Source: Bin87 sp963668585
Lineage (GTDB): Bacteria; Chloroflexota; Dehalococcoidia; Lucifugimonadales; UBA3495
Length of the DNA: 64,000 nt
Direction of reading: 5' to 3'
Assembly (NCBI GenBank): GCA_963668585.1
Contig: OY764869.1
Span: forward strand, 2,170,001-2,234,000
The notes under the pieces are model-generated. The model did not search any database and was not told where the DNA came from. It saw only the letters and a program-made list of their open reading frames with translations. Positions 26,571 through 35,468 of this stretch are shown piece after piece (position 1 is the first letter of the stretch; every line of letters starts with the position of its first letter). The position numbers and the translations under genes were made by a program.

Positions 26571-26999
26571 GCCCAGGGCGTTCCGGTGGGTCTGGCGGTG
26601 GAAGAGACCAGCCGCCACGACATGTAGCTGGTGCGGGCCACGGTGGACGGCATGGCGGTATCCCGGCCGGAGCCCAACCCTGAGCATCCCCAGGGGATGC
26701 GCCTGGGCAAACGCCAGACCCGTACCTGATACGGGGGCCAGGACTTCGTCGAGGTGCGCCGCACCCTGGACGAGTTCGGCTTCACCGCCCACATCCGTAG
26801 TCGAGGCGAAGAAACTCGGGCCATCAAACGGGAGGCCGGTTTCAAGGTCACACGCTGGGTGGTGGAACGCGCCGGTGGTTGGCTCAACCGTTACCGGCGC
26901 ATCGTGGTTAGTTGGAACAAGTCCACCGAGAACTACCTGGCCTTCCTGCATTTGGCCTGCGCCCCTGTCACACTCAGGGCACCCGGGTTATTACGATAG
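26568..26999 (+). pseudogene. Degenerate IS5-family transposase fragment with in-frame stops
   Basis: Read in frame from 26568 (EAQGVPVGLAVEETSRHDM), it runs to a TAG at 26625-26627, a TGA at 26727-26729, then an open tail containing FTAHIRSRGEE and VTRWVVERAGGWLNRYRRI, ending at 26999. The conserved Glu and NYLAFLHLA tail identify an IS5-type DDE transposase distinct from the minus-strand copy. The two stops and missing N-terminus make it inactive. It ends 28 nt from the 3' end of nadA. Confidence 0.75.
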
Positions 27000-27027
27000 G
27001 GCTCTTAGCCGGTATTTCCGCAGAGCC

Positions 27028-28236
27028 TTACCGCAGAGCCAGCATCCGTTGCAAGGCCACCAGCGATTCCTGCTGCATTTGCTCGGGGACGTCGATGCGG
27101 TTCACGACTTCGCCCGCCACCAGGCTCTCCAGAGTCCACAGAAGGTAGGCCGGGTGTATCCGATACATTGTCGAGCAGGGGCAACTCACCGGGTCCAGGC
27201 AGAATATCGTCTTGTCCGGATTGTGCATCGCCAGGCGGTTGACCAGGCTGATCTCCGTGCCCACGGCCCACGCCGAGCCTGCTGGCGCTTCGTTGATGGT
27301 CTTGCGGATGAACTCGGTTGATCCGTTCATGTCCGCCGCTTCAACCGTTTCCATGGGGCATTCCGGATGCACCAGCACGGTGATGTCGGGGTACCGCTCG
27401 CGTGCCGACTCGATCTGCTTAACGGTGAATCGGGTATGCACCGAGCAGTGGCCTTGCCACAGGACCATCTTGGACTTGCGCAGTTGCTCGGGCGTGTTGC
27501 CTCCCATGGCTTTGAATGGGTTCCACACCACCATCTCGTCCAGCGGTATGCCCAGCTTCAGCGCGGTGTTCCGGCCCAGATGCTGGTCGGGCAGGAACAG
27601 CACCCGGTCGGCCTGGTCAAAGGCCCACTCCAGCACGGCGGTTGCGTTGGATGAGGTACATACCGCCCCTCCGTTGCGTCCGCACAGCGCCTTGATGGCC
27701 GCCACCGAGTTCATGTACGTCACAGGAAGTATGCCGCCGTGGTCTCCCAGTACGTCCTGCAGGTCTTCCCAGCCGTCTTCAACGTCCTGAATGGGGGCCA
27801 TGTCCGCCATGGAGCAGCCGGCGGTGATGTTGGGCAGAATGATCTGCTGGTGTTCACCCGCCAGGATGCACGCCGTCTCTGCCATGAAATGCACACCGCA
27901 GAAGATGATGTAATCCGCTTCGGGACGCGACGCCGCCTCTTGGCTCAGGAGGAACGAATCTCCCTGGAAGTCGGCGTATTTGATGACCTCTTCTCGCTGG
28001 TAGTGGTGCCCCAACACCGTGACCGACTCACCCAGGGCGCGTCGTGCCGCGCCGATCCTTTCGTCAAGCTCGGCCGGGGAGCACGCCAGGTATTCGCCCG
28101 GGATTTTCTGCCAACGCACGTTGATCGCCAACTCCTCGGCCAGCGATTTTGCGGGCAGTTCATCCTCAGGGCGGCAGAAGGCAGCGTGCTCGATTTCAGT
28201 CAGGGGAATTGTCGGTTGCCTGGTTTGCGTAACCAT
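27028..28236 (-). CDS. nadA: Quinolinate synthase
   Basis: 402 aa. Condenses iminoaspartate with dihydroxyacetone phosphate to quinolinate in de novo NAD synthesis. Motifs: GHHYQREEVIKYADFQGDS, the iron-sulfur ligand cysteines in FCGVHFMAETA, VHPECPMETVEAAD and the C-terminal CLDPVSCPCSTMYRI. The start at 28236 is preceded by a strong AAGGAGG. No nadB or nadC is adjacent. It lies 31 nt downstream of miaB, so the two may form one transcript. Confidence 0.97.
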   Translation of the reverse strand: MVTQTRQPTIPLTEIEHAAFCRPEDELPAKSLAEELAINVRWQKIPGEYLACSPAELDERIGAARRALGESVTVLGHHYQREEVIKYADFQGDSFLLSQEAASRPEADYIIFCGVHFMAETACILAGEHQQIILPNITAGCSMADMAPIQDVEDGWEDLQDVLGDHGGILPVTYMNSVAAIKALCGRNGGAVCTSSNATAVLEWAFDQADRVLFLPDQHLGRNTALKLGIPLDEMVVWNPFKAMGGNTPEQLRKSKMVLWQGHCSVHTRFTVKQIESARERYPDITVLVHPECPMETVEAADMNGSTEFIRKTINEAPAGSAWAVGTEISLVNRLAMHNPDKTIFCLDPVSCPCSTMYRIHPAYLLWTLESLVAGEVVNRIDVPEQMQQESLVALQRMLALR

Positions 28237-28267
28237 TATTGCCGCCTCCTTAAACTAAAAAGCCGGG

Positions 28268-29566
28268 TCAGGCTGCCAGTCCCGCCAGGGACCATGGCCC
28301 GGTTCGATTGACCCGCACGTCAACCAGTCGCCCGGTCAGGTCCTGATGGAGCGTCTGGTCTGCCGTTTCGTCAATGTCAAAGTACACCAGTTTGTTGCCG
28401 CGCGTCCGACCACTCCAGCTTCCCCGTTTCCGGTTCTCCGCCAACACCTCGACGGTTTCGCCGAAGTAGGCAGAATTGATGCTGGTGAGGATATTTTCCT
28501 GCAGCGTTTCCAGTCCTTTCAGTCTGCGTTGTTTTTCTTCCTGGGGCAGGTCGTCATCCATCGTGCGCGCTGCGATGGTGCCGGGACGCGTCGAATACGC
28601 TGCGCCGTGGACCTTGTCGAAACGCAGATCCTCGACCAGTTGCAGCGTGTTCTGATATTGATGCTCCGTCTCTCCCGGGAAGCCTACGATTATGTCGGTG
28701 CTGACTGTAACGTCCGGGATGGTGTCCCGAACCTCGCAGATGATGTCCCGGTATTCGCTTATCGTGTAGGGACGCCGCATTCGCTGCAGCACATCGTCGT
28801 CTCCGGACTGCACCGGCAGGTTGATGTGTTCGCAAACCTTGGGCAGATTCGCCACCGATTTGATGATCCGGCTGCTCATGTACGACGGATGCGATGTCAA
28901 AAACCGTATCCGATCCAATCCGTCCACATCGTTCAGGCGGGTGAACAGGTCTGCCAAGTCCTGCCCGTCATCCCGGTCGTGCCCGTAGGCATCCACCGTC
29001 TGTCCAAGCACCGTGACCTCGCGGACCCCACGCGTCGCCAGCAGTTCGACCTCGTGGGCGATGTCGTCAACGGAACGACTCACCTGCCGGCCCCGACGGT
29101 ACGGAATGATGCAGAACGTGCACATCAGGTCGCACCCGTGAATGATCGGCACGTAGGTGGCAACGTCCGGTTGTTGTGGCGCCAGCGACCCCACGCAACC
29201 TTCCCAATCCAGTCCCAGTCGTTCCCCCACCAGTTCCAGCAGAGGCTCGAATTGCTGCGGTCGCAGGAAGAGATCAACGTGAGGGAATCGTTTCTCCAGT
29301 TCGTCGGTTCTTGGGCCGACCATGCACCCGGTCAATGCCAGCACCGAATCGGGCCGGTTCTTGCGCAACGGTTGGGTCAGGTTCAGCGTGCCGGTTACCT
29401 TGTCCTCGGCGGACTGCCGAACCACGCACGAATTGAGCACCACCACATCCGCGTCGGCTGGACGCTTGGCGGCGGTGAGCCCCAATTGCTCTAACGCCGA
29501 CCCCAGTCGCTCGGAGTCGGCGGTGTTCATCTGGCAACCAATTGTCCAGATGTGGTAGGTCTGCAT
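28268..29566 (-). CDS. miaB: tRNA-2-methylthio-N6-isopentenyladenosine synthase MiaB
   Basis: 432 aa. Radical SAM methylthiotransferase modifying A37 of tRNAs. The N-terminal UPF0004 domain has GCQMNTADSERL and NSCVVRQSAEDK; the radical SAM triad is CDLMCTFC followed by IIPYRRGRQ. The C-terminal TRAM domain includes VEVLAENRKRGSWSGRTRGNKLV. Typical length for MiaB. tRNA-Ser(GCT) lies 52 nt upstream on the same strand, and nadA is downstream. Confidence 0.96.
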   Translation of the reverse strand: MQTYHIWTIGCQMNTADSERLGSALEQLGLTAAKRPADADVVVLNSCVVRQSAEDKVTGTLNLTQPLRKNRPDSVLALTGCMVGPRTDELEKRFPHVDLFLRPQQFEPLLELVGERLGLDWEGCVGSLAPQQPDVATYVPIIHGCDLMCTFCIIPYRRGRQVSRSVDDIAHEVELLATRGVREVTVLGQTVDAYGHDRDDGQDLADLFTRLNDVDGLDRIRFLTSHPSYMSSRIIKSVANLPKVCEHINLPVQSGDDDVLQRMRRPYTISEYRDIICEVRDTIPDVTVSTDIIVGFPGETEHQYQNTLQLVEDLRFDKVHGAAYSTRPGTIAARTMDDDLPQEEKQRRLKGLETLQENILTSINSAYFGETVEVLAENRKRGSWSGRTRGNKLVYFDIDETADQTLHQDLTGRLVDVRVNRTGPWSLAGLAA

Positions 29567-29618
29567 CTGCTTTGTTCCCGTTTTCAGGGTATCCGTGGTC
29601 TCAATACCATCCGGGAAA

Positions 29619-29710
29619 TGGCGGAGGGAGTGGGATTCGAACCCACGATCCCGGTTTCCCAGGATAAGCGCTTAGCAGGCGCCCGCACTAGACCACTATG
29701 CGATCCCTCC
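29619..29710 (-). tRNA. tRNA-Ser(GCT) with encoded CCA
   Basis: The minus strand folds as a class II tRNA: acceptor GGAGGGA pairs with TCCCTCC, anticodon GCT complementary to plus-strand 29674-29676, a long variable arm (CCTGGGAAACCGGG), and T-loop GGTTCGAATCCC. The CCA end is encoded at 29621-29619. A matching promoter lies just upstream. Confidence 0.96.
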
Positions 29711-29731
29711 CAACCGTGCTGGGTGAGGGCA

Positions 29732-29760
29732 ATTATATCCTATTGTGAATCGTGTTACAA
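29732..29760 (-). promoter_or_regulatory. Promoter of tRNA-Ser
   Basis: Minus strand: -35 TTGTAA (29760-29755), 17-nt spacer, perfect -10 TATAAT (29737-29732), 22 nt before the tRNA 5' end. It probably also serves miaB and nadA by readthrough. Confidence 0.75.
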
Positions 29761-29953
29761 ACGAGCATAGGTCCGCCTGAGTGCCCCTCCGATATTGCCA
29801 ATCGGTCAACCTTTCCGACGATTCTATGCCTCCCGCGATTCGAACCCCAGGACTTCCATCCTTCTGTCGGCTGAATCCGTAAGCCTGTCGCTCCCGCGTT
29901 CGGATGCCGATTCACAAGCGAAAGAACTGGGCGCGTCAGCCTGAATCCACCGT

Positions 29954-29982
29954 TTGACCGGCCAGGATGCGCTCACTAAAAT
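29954..29982 (+). promoter_or_regulatory. Promoter of the TRAP-type binding lipoprotein gene
   Basis: TTGACC (29954-29959), 17-nt spacer, TAAAAT (29977-29982), 53 nt before ATG 30036. Together with the tRNA-Ser promoter this accounts for the 325-nt gap 29711-30035. Confidence 0.6.
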
Positions 29983-30035
29983 GCGAATGTCATTCAAAAA
30001 TAAACATTGACGATATAAATCGATTGGAGTTTGTG

Positions 30036-31640
30036 ATGTACTTGCTGCGTACCCTGATCATTTCATTGTTGACCTTCACGATTGCGATGGCACTGGCCGC
30101 TTGCGGCAATGACGAACCGCCACCCAGCGCCGGAGTTTCGCCGACCGCCGCCGCTGCTCCGACAGATCCCCCGGCGGCTTCCACTGCCGTTACGGCTACC
30201 GCAACCGTCCCTCCCCCCACTGCCGTGCCGGCAGAACCCACGGCCGCGGCCCAACCCACGGCGACAACCGCCCTTCCAACCGCAGCGCCGACCCAACCCG
30301 CTGCATCGCCCACGATGCCTTCTCCACAGGCGGGAGACGATGCTGCAAACGCCGCGTTGGTAGAATACGCTGCCGAACACGCCGGCGGCCCCGGCGCCAT
30401 CTTCGTCGGAGACGCCACGCAACTGATTGGCCTTCCCCCGCATGAGGGCCTGATGTTCCAGGTACCTGAGGCGCAATACGGGCAGGCGTCCGCGGCGTCT
30501 CTTTTCGGCGTGCCGCAGGCGGGCATCCCCGGCCACATGTTCATCTTCACCAGCGACTACTATCAGGGCTTGATGGAGAAGGCCAGGTTGACTCAGCCCA
30601 CCGAACTCACCTCGACCGGTGAGACTATCGAAATCCATCACGTCTGCATCGACCGAAACCTTCCGACCTGCGTTCTGATCCAGACCTATTTCGCGCCCAA
30701 TCTCGCTGAACGCACCAACGGGCAGGTCAAACTCTCGGTGTCTTCCTTCGCGGAACTGGGTCTCGCCGGCCCCAATACGCTGAGACAGGTTGGCGATGGC
30801 TCGCTGGACATGGTCAACATCTACACCGGTTACGTGTCCGGGGACCAACCCGCCCTCGAAGTGCAATCCCTGTGGGGGATGGCTGCCGATTGGGAAACCT
30901 CCTACCTGATGTTGACCGACCTTGCCCCCGACGTCGACCGGATGCTGTTTGACCTGTCCGGGGGAAGCCCCGTCCTCAACCGCAACTGGTTTGCCGGTTC
31001 CGACCAGTGGTTCTTCAGCAAAGAACCTCTGGCCTCGATGGAGGATTTCGAAGGCAAACGCATCCGGACCCATGCCGCCTCAATGTCCGATTTCATACGC
31101 GGCATGGGCGGTCAACCGGTGGAACTCAGTGTCAGCGAACTCTATATTTCCATGCAAATCGGCACCGTTGACGCTCTGGTGACCACCCTGCTCCTGGGAA
31201 TCACCGGCCGCTTGTTTGAGGTTTCGGACTATATTGCCGGCCCAATCATCGGCTTCGGTTACACCAACAACGTGATCAACAAGGACGTTTGGGATCGTAT
31301 TCCGGAAGACCTTCAACAGATCATGATCGAAGAAGGCGCCAAAACCGAGCTGGAGGCTTTGCGACTCGCCCCATTCCAGAACCTGATCGCCTTGCAGATC
31401 AGTCAGCAGGTTGGGCTGGAAGCGCGGCCGTTCACCGAGGAGACAGCCGCTCACATCCAGACGGTGGTGTTGCCTGAGCACGTTATCCCCGGGTGGTTGC
31501 GCCGGCTGGGATACCCCGGCAGCGGCGATGAAGCCGTCGCGATTTACAACGAAAAGTCGGCGCCGTACACGGGGTTGGCGATTGCTCCCGACGGTTCCAT
31601 TCAGCAGGTTCCCATCACCAAGGGCCCGCGCGCTCAATGA
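30036..31640 (+). CDS. TRAP-type (DctP) solute-binding lipoprotein with extra N-terminal domain
   Basis: 534 aa. Lipoprotein signal with lipobox LAAC at C23. Residues of about 28-95 are an Ala/Thr/Pro spacer. A segment of about 100 residues not found in ordinary DctP proteins (DAANAALVEYAAEHAGGPG onward) precedes the DctP domain, which shows FEGKRIRTHAASMSDFIRG, VDALVTTLLLGITGR and VWDRIPEDLQQIMIEEG. DctP proteins deliver carboxylates and related solutes to a DctQM permease; no permease gene is adjacent, so it is an orphan here. ATG 30036 was chosen because it opens the signal peptide and follows GGAG. Confidence 0.85.
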   Translation: MYLLRTLIISLLTFTIAMALAACGNDEPPPSAGVSPTAAAAPTDPPAASTAVTATATVPPPTAVPAEPTAAAQPTATTALPTAAPTQPAASPTMPSPQAGDDAANAALVEYAAEHAGGPGAIFVGDATQLIGLPPHEGLMFQVPEAQYGQASAASLFGVPQAGIPGHMFIFTSDYYQGLMEKARLTQPTELTSTGETIEIHHVCIDRNLPTCVLIQTYFAPNLAERTNGQVKLSVSSFAELGLAGPNTLRQVGDGSLDMVNIYTGYVSGDQPALEVQSLWGMAADWETSYLMLTDLAPDVDRMLFDLSGGSPVLNRNWFAGSDQWFFSKEPLASMEDFEGKRIRTHAASMSDFIRGMGGQPVELSVSELYISMQIGTVDALVTTLLLGITGRLFEVSDYIAGPIIGFGYTNNVINKDVWDRIPEDLQQIMIEEGAKTELEALRLAPFQNLIALQISQQVGLEARPFTEETAAHIQTVVLPEHVIPGWLRRLGYPGSGDEAVAIYNEKSAPYTGLAIAPDGSIQQVPITKGPRAQ

Positions 31641-31756
31641 CAATAACGCCGGGCGCACGACCCGCTCAGGATGATCCTTAGAACAACCCCGGGATGAGTG
31701 GATTGGCCAACTGAAGGGCAATGATCGAATGGGGCCGATCGTGTGCAATCAACCGC

Positions 31757-31784
31757 TTGCGCCATGCCCGCCAAGGGGTATAAT
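31757..31784 (+). promoter_or_regulatory. Promoter of tRNA-Ile
   Basis: Perfect -10 TATAAT at 31779-31784 with a weaker -35 TTGCGC at 31757-31762 (16-nt spacer), ending 13 nt before the tRNA. Confidence 0.65.
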
Positions 31785-31797
31785 GGTACTCCACCGT

Positions 31798-31871
31798 GGG
31801 CCTGTAGCTCAGGCGGTTAGAGCGCAGTCCTGATAAGACTGAGGTCGTTGGTTCGAGTCCATCCAGGCCCA
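31798..31871 (+). tRNA. tRNA-Ile(GAT)
   Basis: 74 nt. Acceptor GGGCCTG pairs with CAGGCCC, D-arm GCTCAGGCGGTTAGAGC, anticodon GAT at 31832-31834, T-arm with GGTTCGAGTCC. CCA is not encoded. It stands alone, not in an rRNA spacer. Confidence 0.97.
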
Positions 31872-32007
31872 CTTTCACACCCCGCGCGTGGTGAACCGGA
31901 TACCCGTCATCTTGGGTAACGCCCGACAATGTTCGCGCCACCGGATTCGTCCCCAACCCGATTAATGACGTCAATAGGGGACCGCGCCCCAAGTGTTGGC
32001 CGCCACG

Positions 32008-32460
32008 ATGCCCAGGAAGACCGCCAAAGCCGCTGACAAGCCTGCCGGAGCAGTGGTTCTGCTTTCCGGAGGCAACCCACAGATCGCCAAGGCCGACGGC
32101 GACGCTCCGGTACAGGCTTACATCGCCGCCATGCCGGAATGGAAAAGCGATGTTGGGCGCCGCCTCGATGACCTCATCGTACGCACTGTTCCCAACGTGC
32201 GCAAAGCCGTTCGGTGGAACTCGCCGTGGTATGGCGTCGAAGGGCAGGGATGGTTCGTGAGTTGCCACGTATTCGCCCGCTACGTGAAAGTGACCTTTCT
32301 CAACGGAGCGTCACTCGACCCTGTCCCGTCCGGTGTCGGAAAGGACCCGGACGCGCGCTGGCACAACGTCTTCGAAGACGGATTCGACGAGGCGCAGATG
32401 GCGGACTGGGTCCGGCAGGCTGCCGCCCTGCCCGGTTGGGACGGGTTCGACAGTCTCTGA
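32008..32460 (+). CDS. DUF1801-family protein
   Basis: 150 aa. The DUF1801 (YdhG-like) fold is indicated by PVQAYIAAMPEWKSDVGRRL, VPNVRKAVRWNSPWYGV and FVSCHVFARYVKVTFLNGA. Function unknown; relatives include iron-chaperone-like frataxin-fold proteins. Start candidates GTG 31993, TTG 31996 and ATG 32008 are all in frame; ATG was chosen. A terminator hairpin follows 77 nt after the stop. Confidence 0.8.
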   Translation: MPRKTAKAADKPAGAVVLLSGGNPQIAKADGDAPVQAYIAAMPEWKSDVGRRLDDLIVRTVPNVRKAVRWNSPWYGVEGQGWFVSCHVFARYVKVTFLNGASLDPVPSGVGKDPDARWHNVFEDGFDEAQMADWVRQAAALPGWDGFDSL

Positions 32461-32856
32461 GGCCGCCGCGCGCGCATTCCCTGAATAGCCGCTGAATCGG
32501 AGTGGCCGGGCTGAAGCCTGTATTGAGGGCGCTTGTCCGCACCATCTGCGGTTTTTCTTTGCCTGTCCGGGGGTTCCACCTCGGAAACATTCGGCCCCAT
32601 GAGTACCGTTGCGAAAACTGCCGCAAATGTGACATGGAACCCATATCATTCGTACTGAGCCGTAATGTACCGTTAGCCGACCTGTAGCGGTCGAGCCGAT
32701 TTTGGTGCGTCCGTCCGAGGCGGGCAAGATGTGTCGTTCGTCAACGGATTATTCGGGGCCGGACATGCGCAACTTACTGTGGAATCGGAGCAGCGCATTT
32801 CCGGCTTAACCAGGGGCTAAAACCGCGTGGACGGTCGGTAATTGCGGGGGTTCAAC
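32461..32856. other. Gene-free stretch with one terminator
   Basis: 396 nt. Apart from the hairpin at 32537-32560, I see no supported gene. A 61-codon plus-strand frame with Cys residues (YRCENCRKC) lacks a convincing start signal. Confidence 0.5.
32537..32560 (+). terminator. Intrinsic terminator after the DUF1801 gene
   Basis: Stem CCGCA / TGCGG with loop CCATC (32537-32551) followed directly by TTTTTCTTT. Confidence 0.65.
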
Positions 32857-33402
32857 GTGAATAACAACGCGACCGCGGCAAAAACCTTGCGATTGGCCGC
32901 GATTTTATGGACCGGCGTGATGGCGGGGTTCTTCTACGCTCTCTCCGCAGTCGTCATACCGGGCTTGGGGGCAGCAGACCCGGTCGTCGCCATGGAATCC
33001 ATGCACGTGATCAATGCCACCGCGCGCAACCTGGTCTTCACCGTCGGTTTCTTCGGAGCGCCCCTGCTCTGCGCGGTGGCCATGTTCCATGCGGTCTTCG
33101 CCCGCGATTGGCCGGCGGCCTCGATGGTGCTGTTCGGCGGCGCAGTTTATCTGATCGGCGCGTTCGCGGTTACGTTCGTGTTCAACCAACCGCTGACGGA
33201 GGCGCTGGGCCGGTTGGATCCCGGCGTTGCCGCCAGCCACACCAACACGCTGCGCCATATCAGCGAATGGTCGATTTGGAACAACGTCCGGATAGTTTCC
33301 AGCGCGGTCGCCTTTGCGTCGCTGGTGTGCAGCCAGGTCATAAAGCCCGCCAGGTCCGGTGCCGTACTTGAGATGGCGCGCCCTGCGCCAGGCGCCGCAT
33401 AG
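32857..33402 (+). CDS. DUF1772 (anthrone oxygenase-like) membrane protein
   Basis: 181 aa with four hydrophobic segments. Diagnostic DUF1772 features: GVMAGFFYALSAVVIPGL, MESMHVINATARNLVF, FAVTFVFNQPLTEALGR, and the C-terminal WSIWNNVRIVSS. The family is membrane-bound and includes fungal anthrone oxygenases; the bacterial role is unknown. GTG 32857 was chosen, with GGGGG six nt upstream; a TTG at 32842 is the alternative. Confidence 0.8.
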   Translation: MNNNATAAKTLRLAAILWTGVMAGFFYALSAVVIPGLGAADPVVAMESMHVINATARNLVFTVGFFGAPLLCAVAMFHAVFARDWPAASMVLFGGAVYLIGAFAVTFVFNQPLTEALGRLDPGVAASHTNTLRHISEWSIWNNVRIVSSAVAFASLVCSQVIKPARSGAVLEMARPAPGAA

Positions 33403-33584
33403 CGCGATAGACCACAGCGCCGGCAACCCGGGCAACACGCTGAATCGCCCCGCGTGAGATAATAGAATCAACTGTCCCCAGTTGGTTATGCACGCGTTGG
33501 TTGCGGACACGCCGGGCGTCTGGCGCAAGACTGTGCAATCCGGTATATTCTGCGGGACTCATCGACACCGGGAGAGTACACCCA

Positions 33585-34775
33585 ATGCTGGAAATGAGGG
33601 CCATCACCGCCGACGAATTCGAGCCGTGGGCGCGTGCCGAATCCCGGGCCCATAGCAACCGCCTGGCCGATGACCCGGACCAACTCCGGCCCCATTTCGA
33701 CCTGACCCGTTCCATCGCCGTTTTCGACGGAACCGGAATCGTCGGTGGCGCCCACTCGCACCTGTTGGAAATGTCGGTTCCCGGCGGCGTCGCTGCCGTG
33801 GCGGGCGTGTCCAACGTCGCGGTCCAACCTACCCACCGGCGCCGGGGCATCATGACCAACATGATGCGCCACCAACTCGATGGGATCCATGAACGTGGCG
33901 AGCCACTGGCCGCTCTCTTCGCCACCGAAAGCCTGATCTACGGACGCTTCGGTTACGGTGTCGGTTCGATTCATGAGTTCTGGACCCTCGAACGTCATCA
34001 CAACGCCTACGCGGTCAAGCACGACCCCCCCGGCGACGTGGTTTTCATCGACCCTTCCGACATGGTCGAGATTCTGCCGGACATCGCCCGTCGCGGAACC
34101 GAGGGGCGGCCCGGGGTTTTCCAACGCCCCATGCACCAATGGCAGCGAGAGTCTCAACTGCCCGAACACTGGCAGGGAGGACCTGGCGGCCTCTTTTACG
34201 CCTTGTACGTCGAGAACGATCAGATCGAGGGATACGTCAGTTACCGCACGCGGCGTCCCGCTCTCATTGTGAATGAATTGATGGTCACGACCCCGGCGGC
34301 CAACGTGGCCCTCTGGCGCTTCTGCTTCGACATGGACCTGATCGAGCGTACCGAGGCCGTCAAACGCCCGCAGGACGATCCGATGCCCTGGTTGCTGGCT
34401 GACCCCCGCCGCCTGCAACGTTCGGCTCGCGACGGACTGTGGCTCCGTATCGTTGACGTGGCCTCCGCCCTTCAACTCCGCCACTATCTTTCCGATGACC
34501 GCCTCAACCTCCAGGTACGCGACGATTTCTGCTCGTGGAACTCCGCGTGCTTTGAATTGGAAGGCTCGCTGGATGGCGCTGATTGCCGGCCCACTGACGC
34601 CTCGCCCGATCTGACCGTTTCGGTCTCGGCGTTGGCGTCCGCATACCTGGGCGCGGCGTCATTCACCACTCTGGCCCAGGCAGGCCTGGCGGAGGAGCGT
34701 TCTGCGGGCGCCCTGCTTCGAGCCGACCGCATGTTTGCTGCGCAACTCAGGCCGTGGACGCCCTATAACTTCTAG
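33585..34775 (+). CDS. Eis-family GNAT N-acetyltransferase
   Basis: 396 aa, the length of Eis proteins: two GNAT domains plus a SCP2-like C-terminus. The acetyl-CoA loop is VQPTHRRRGIMTNMM at about residues 84-98, preceded by VAGVSNVAV. YGRFGYGVGSIHEFW and the terminal DRMFAAQLRPWTPYNF (carboxylate active end) are typical. Characterised members acetylate amines including aminoglycosides; the natural substrate is unknown. ATG 33585 follows GGGAGAG. Confidence 0.88.
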   Translation: MLEMRAITADEFEPWARAESRAHSNRLADDPDQLRPHFDLTRSIAVFDGTGIVGGAHSHLLEMSVPGGVAAVAGVSNVAVQPTHRRRGIMTNMMRHQLDGIHERGEPLAALFATESLIYGRFGYGVGSIHEFWTLERHHNAYAVKHDPPGDVVFIDPSDMVEILPDIARRGTEGRPGVFQRPMHQWQRESQLPEHWQGGPGGLFYALYVENDQIEGYVSYRTRRPALIVNELMVTTPAANVALWRFCFDMDLIERTEAVKRPQDDPMPWLLADPRRLQRSARDGLWLRIVDVASALQLRHYLSDDRLNLQVRDDFCSWNSACFELEGSLDGADCRPTDASPDLTVSVSALASAYLGAASFTTLAQAGLAEERSAGALLRADRMFAAQLRPWTPYNF

Positions 34776-34812
34776 GATTTGGCCGGGCGGATCACCGCCC
34801 AACCTTGTGGCC

Positions 34813-35238
34813 TCAATCTCCCGACGCTTCGCAGTTCAGCATCCAGTTGATACCGAACCTGTCGGTGCACATCCCGAAGTATGCGCCCCAGAACATATCC
34901 TGGGGTTGCATCGCGACGTTTCCGCCTTCCGACAGTCCGGCGAACAGACGGTCAGTCTCTTCCCTGCTGTCGGCGGAGATACTCACCGAATAGTTGTTGC
35001 CCACGGTGGGAGGCGGCCCAAACGCGGATGTTGAGTCGCTGCCCATCAGGGTGTTGCTCCCGATGGGCAACGAGACGTGCATGACCCGGTCCTTCTCGTC
35101 GTCGGGCACCGGCGGCATATCGGATGGGCCCTCCCCGAAAGTGGAGTAAAAGGTGAACTCGCCCCCGAACAGGGAGCGGTAGAACTCAAACGCCTCGCGG
35201 CAGTTCCCGCCAAAGTGCAGGTAGGTATCAAGTTGCAT
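34813..35238 (-). CDS. PhnB-like VOC superfamily protein
   Basis: 141 aa. Glyoxalase/VOC-type fold of the PhnB group: LHFGGNCREAFEFYRSLFGG, VMHVSLPIGSNTLMGSD, and the terminal WGAYFGMCTDRFGINWMLN. Small metal-binding proteins with no assured catalytic role. It is convergent with the Eis gene (37 nt between stops). Confidence 0.85.
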   Translation of the reverse strand: MQLDTYLHFGGNCREAFEFYRSLFGGEFTFYSTFGEGPSDMPPVPDDEKDRVMHVSLPIGSNTLMGSDSTSAFGPPPTVGNNYSVSISADSREETDRLFAGLSEGGNVAMQPQDMFWGAYFGMCTDRFGINWMLNCEASGD

Positions 35239-35468
35239 GGGGTTCTCCGTATCAGTTTCGGCCGTTGTGTTGGTTTGCCTGCTGAAACGGACGATATTCT
35301 ACTCTTCGCAGGGCTGCTCGGGCCGAGGGCGTCAACGCTCGCGGTTGGACCATGAGTCGCCAGATTGCCAGACTCCCGCCGCGATTCGGCGCCGGTAACG
35401 CTGGCATAATTCGGGGTGACGCCGGGCATCGGCATCACCCCAATCGATGGCGGATGTGTCCGGCGCCC

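Noticed and set aside
26727..26729. TGA in the plus-strand transposase as possible selenocysteine
   Set aside because: The same fragment also has a TAG stop, lacks its N-terminus and shows no Cys at that column in IS5 transposases. It is decay.
28346..29494. 382-codon open frame on the plus strand
   Set aside because: Antisense to miaB, with no recognisable motifs or start signal.
29828..29870. tRNA-like T-arm sequence (GATTCGAACCCC) on the minus strand
   Set aside because: The T-stem does not pair and there is no acceptor or anticodon arm. At most a relic.
32502..32687. 61-codon frame with a Cys cluster
   Set aside because: It spans a terminator hairpin, has no ribosome-binding site, and the rest of its sequence lacks protein-like character.
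33486..34484. 332-codon minus-strand frame
   Set aside because: Antisense to the Eis-like gene, which has clear GNAT motifs.
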